Source: Pseudoscleropodium purum
Taxonomy: Eukaryota; Streptophyta; Bryopsida; Hypnales; Brachytheciaceae
Length of the DNA stretch: 64,000 bases
Direction: 5' to 3'
Assembly: GCA_963969395.1 (NCBI GenBank)
Contig: OZ017799.1
Span: forward strand, 10,046,501 to 10,110,500
Of this stretch, positions 62,215 through 64,000 are shown in pieces (the stretch's first letter is position 1; every line of letters starts with the position of its first letter). The translations under genes and the position numbers were made by a program. The notes beneath the pieces are model-generated. The model was not told where the DNA came from, made no database searches, and saw nothing but the letters and a program-made list of their open reading frames with translations.

Positions 62215-63327
62215 CGGCCTGGGTGGTACCCACCTTAGATACCCTTCTGAATTCCAGCTCGTCAGTTCCCTATCAAAAACGAAAATATCTTGGGAATTTC
62301 GTTCTCGTTATCCTCCTCCGCTTTCACACCACTTCATGGTCTCGCCAGAGCCCATCGAGTCTTTGCATTGTAGAGAGGCCGGGAAGCTCGACCTAACGTA
62401 AAGCTTCGCCTCGGGAGAACCAGCTGCAGCAACTTGTTGCACTTCGGGACTCTAAATGTGGCGTAACTGAGTCTGACATCTACTCGTCGTGCGCTCCACC
62501 GCCAGCTCGCTGCGCTTTTCCGCTGGCGTACGTCTTGTTCCGTCCGATTCGCGCTTGGAATGACTGGAATTCTAAGGTCCTTGAGGAAGAGTTCTTATTA
62601 GATCTATTTTTGCAATTGGTTGTCCTCTCAAATTCCTTTCCGAATTTCAGCTTCCCGTGGCGAGTTGTGATGTAGCGTTTTCGCTCCAATTCTCGACATC
62701 TTTCTGGTAAATTTAGATTCACATATACTGTACACTTGCCAAGTCACTTCAGGTTCCGTGGTTCCTAGAAATTTCGATCAATGCAATGTGCTGGAATCGT
62801 GTCGCTGTGTAATCTTTGCGCTTTTGAGTGACCGTCATCGATTTGATTTGCTTTTCCCGGTTTGAATTGTGGCATTGCTGCATTTTAGCTTCTTGTTTTT
62901 GTAAAGTTTGTGATCTGGCTTAGACTTTTTTATTTGCTCTGCTATTGTGTACATTCCGCTTGGAACAGCTTTTTGCGAGTCGAAATTTGATAGGTTTTCT
63001 TATTTATTGAGTTCTGAAATTTGACCTGTGTTCCTGGTATTGCAGTGGTTGTGTTTTTCCTTGTGATGACCATAGACGTTCCTTCCGAGTCGTGCTAACT
63101 GTAATTGCCGAGATCTGAGCAAGCCGCTAGGTATTGACTGAAAATTCTACTTTAGTGCTCAATCTGCAACTGAGTTTCTGCTACGATGAAGTCGCTTGAG
63201 GAGCTCTGTTTCTGCTTAATGTCCTTTGTCTGTAGTGATCTGGATCCCTCTGTTCCACCTGCTTTAGTGATCCGATTCCTCTTGTTTTTGCGGTTTCTTG
63301 AATTTAAAAGTTCTTTGTGCTGCAGAG
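62215..63327 (+). promoter_or_regulatory. Promoter and split leader of the ACT-domain gene
   Basis: Mid-GC DNA. A donor (TCTG followed by GTAAAT) at 62707 and an acceptor (TTTGTGCTGCAG) ending at 63325 predict a 619-base 5'-UTR intron, leaving AG then ATGATG as the first bases of the coding exon. The interval before 62707 would be the untranslated first exon. The ORF starting at 63186 lies across the intron end in another frame and is not coding. Confidence 0.5.
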
Positions 63328-64000
63328 ATGATGGCTTATGCGCTGAGTCAGAGAACGGTTGTGAATCCGTGTCTTCCTCTCTTCTCCATATCCAAACCCT
63401 CTACCTCCCCATTTTCGTGCTTTTCTCAGCTTACATGTCGCGCAACTTCAGAGTATGTCTCGAGCCTGGGTCAAAGGGACCCCGGAAAAGATATCGTCAA
63501 GAGCTTTTGTGCTCCGAAATTGCAATCGAGAAATCTTCACTTACCTGGTCAAAACTCGGTGACATCAATTCATGCGCGGCAAGCGTCTGCAGCGACGACG
63601 GAGGAGGCCTCCGAAGATTTGGTCAAAATTCTAGTGGACAATTCTGCAGATAAAAAAACGACAGATATCGAGATTGTTGCTCCGAATTGGCCGGGCATCT
63701 TAGCTTCTATAACCGACAAGTTCAAGGTGCTCGAACTGGAAGTAATCAAAGCCTCGGTTGATTTGAAGGATGGCTATGTCTTCTACAAGTTCTGTGTTCA
63801 AGATCAGGAAGGTAATGCAGTAGTGAATTTTGAACGCCTTCAGAACGTCGAAAATGCCTTGCGGAGAGTTCTGAATCCAGCGTTGTGGTCCGACCTCGGC
63901 AAGAATGTTAACCTCAGCCACAGCATTGGCGATCCTGAAACTCAACGACGAAGACGCCTTCTTTGGCTCATGGATCAGTATCTGAAGAATGATGTCCCAA
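63328..64000 (+). CDS. ACT-domain protein N-terminus, probably plastid (partial)
   Basis: An open frame from ATGATG at 63328 runs off the right edge after 224 codons. Residues 1-~45 are rich in Ser, Thr and Pro with few acidic residues (MMAYALSQRTVVNPCLPLFS at the start), typical of a plastid transit peptide. An ACT domain follows at ~113-184: the TTDIEIVAPNWPGILASITD start has the usual beta strand and the 'PGxLxxI' turn, then strands ending in DGYVFYKFCV and a helix (NFERLQNVENALRRVL). After it comes a Lys/Asn/Ser linker and RRRRLLWLMDQYLKNDVP. From memory, that last block resembles the segment opening glycogen/starch phosphorylases of several lower eukaryotes, so an ACT-glucan phosphorylase fusion is possible. 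The cut-off leaves this untested; other ACT-regulated plastid enzymes remain open. Confidence 0.75.
   Translation, partial: MMAYALSQRTVVNPCLPLFSISKPSTSPFSCFSQLTCRATSEYVSSLGQRDPGKDIVKSFCAPKLQSRNLHLPGQNSVTSIHARQASAATTEEASEDLVKILVDNSADKKTTDIEIVAPNWPGILASITDKFKVLELEVIKASVDLKDGYVFYKFCVQDQEGNAVVNFERLQNVENALRRVLNPALWSDLGKNVNLSHSIGDPETQRRRRLLWLMDQYLKNDVP

Noticed and set aside
63186..63653. 155-codon plus-strand ORF overlapping the ACT gene
   Set aside because: It lies in another frame than the ACT domain, crosses the predicted leader-intron acceptor and has no domain; the frame starting at 63328 explains the sequence.
1..64000. CRISPR arrays, operons, rRNA genes, viral integrations
   Set aside because: No regularly spaced identical repeats, no clustered same-strand genes, no rRNA-like stretches and no viral replicase or capsid motifs were seen.

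Overview
The window is nuclear DNA of a land plant. The evidence is split genes with GT-AG introns and 5'-UTR introns, plant-type protein families (a PLAC8/PCR Cys-rich protein, a tower-less LSD1-like demethylase, a plant GT47 exostosin), a plastid transit-like leader, and plant-type miniature transposons. Very AT-rich intergenic DNA around gene islands of balanced composition, compact gene structures and the style of the proteins suggest a bryophyte, probably a moss. That placement is an inference; no organelle or rRNA marker is present to confirm it.

Layout. 1-1,500: mid-GC sequence with a TA microsatellite and a 45-bp minisatellite. About 1,550-11,400: AT-rich, with a dispersed repeat and a MITE, no gene recognised. 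11,400-16,000: mid-GC sequence with two small unrecognised ORFs and short tandem repeats. 16,457-18,013 (+): a two-exon gene for a small membrane protein. About 18,600-20,900: AT-rich. 21,315-21,878 (+): a single-exon PLAC8 gene with an upstream ORF. About 23,300-26,700: AT-rich with repeats. 26,817-29,659 (-): an eight-exon MEMO1 gene that I could join completely (290 codons). About 30,240-48,400: a long AT-rich block with MITEs, a decayed hAT transposase, a second decayed coding frame and a ~175-bp tandem array. 49,477-51,436 (-): a two-exon GT47 glycosyltransferase gene. 52,854-53,670 (-): a third decayed frame, followed by a Stowaway-like MITE. 57,076-59,525 (+): a two-exon LSD1-like histone demethylase gene with a long 5' leader. 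From 63,328 to the right edge (+): the first 224 codons of a probably plastid-targeted ACT-domain protein, possibly an ACT-alpha-glucan phosphorylase fusion.

The genes are ordinary eukaryotic single genes and form no operon or shared pathway: chromatin (LSD1-like), wall or Golgi polysaccharide (GT47), membrane (PLAC8, 3-TM protein), a conserved MEMO enzyme-like fold, and a possibly starch-related plastid protein. The most notable material is the ACT-domain N-terminus at the right edge, and the long in-frame coding relics in AT-rich DNA whose stops all fit C-to-T or G-to-A decay. The satellite-like array and several small non-autonomous transposon families come next. All joins were made by eye; no search or RNA evidence was available.
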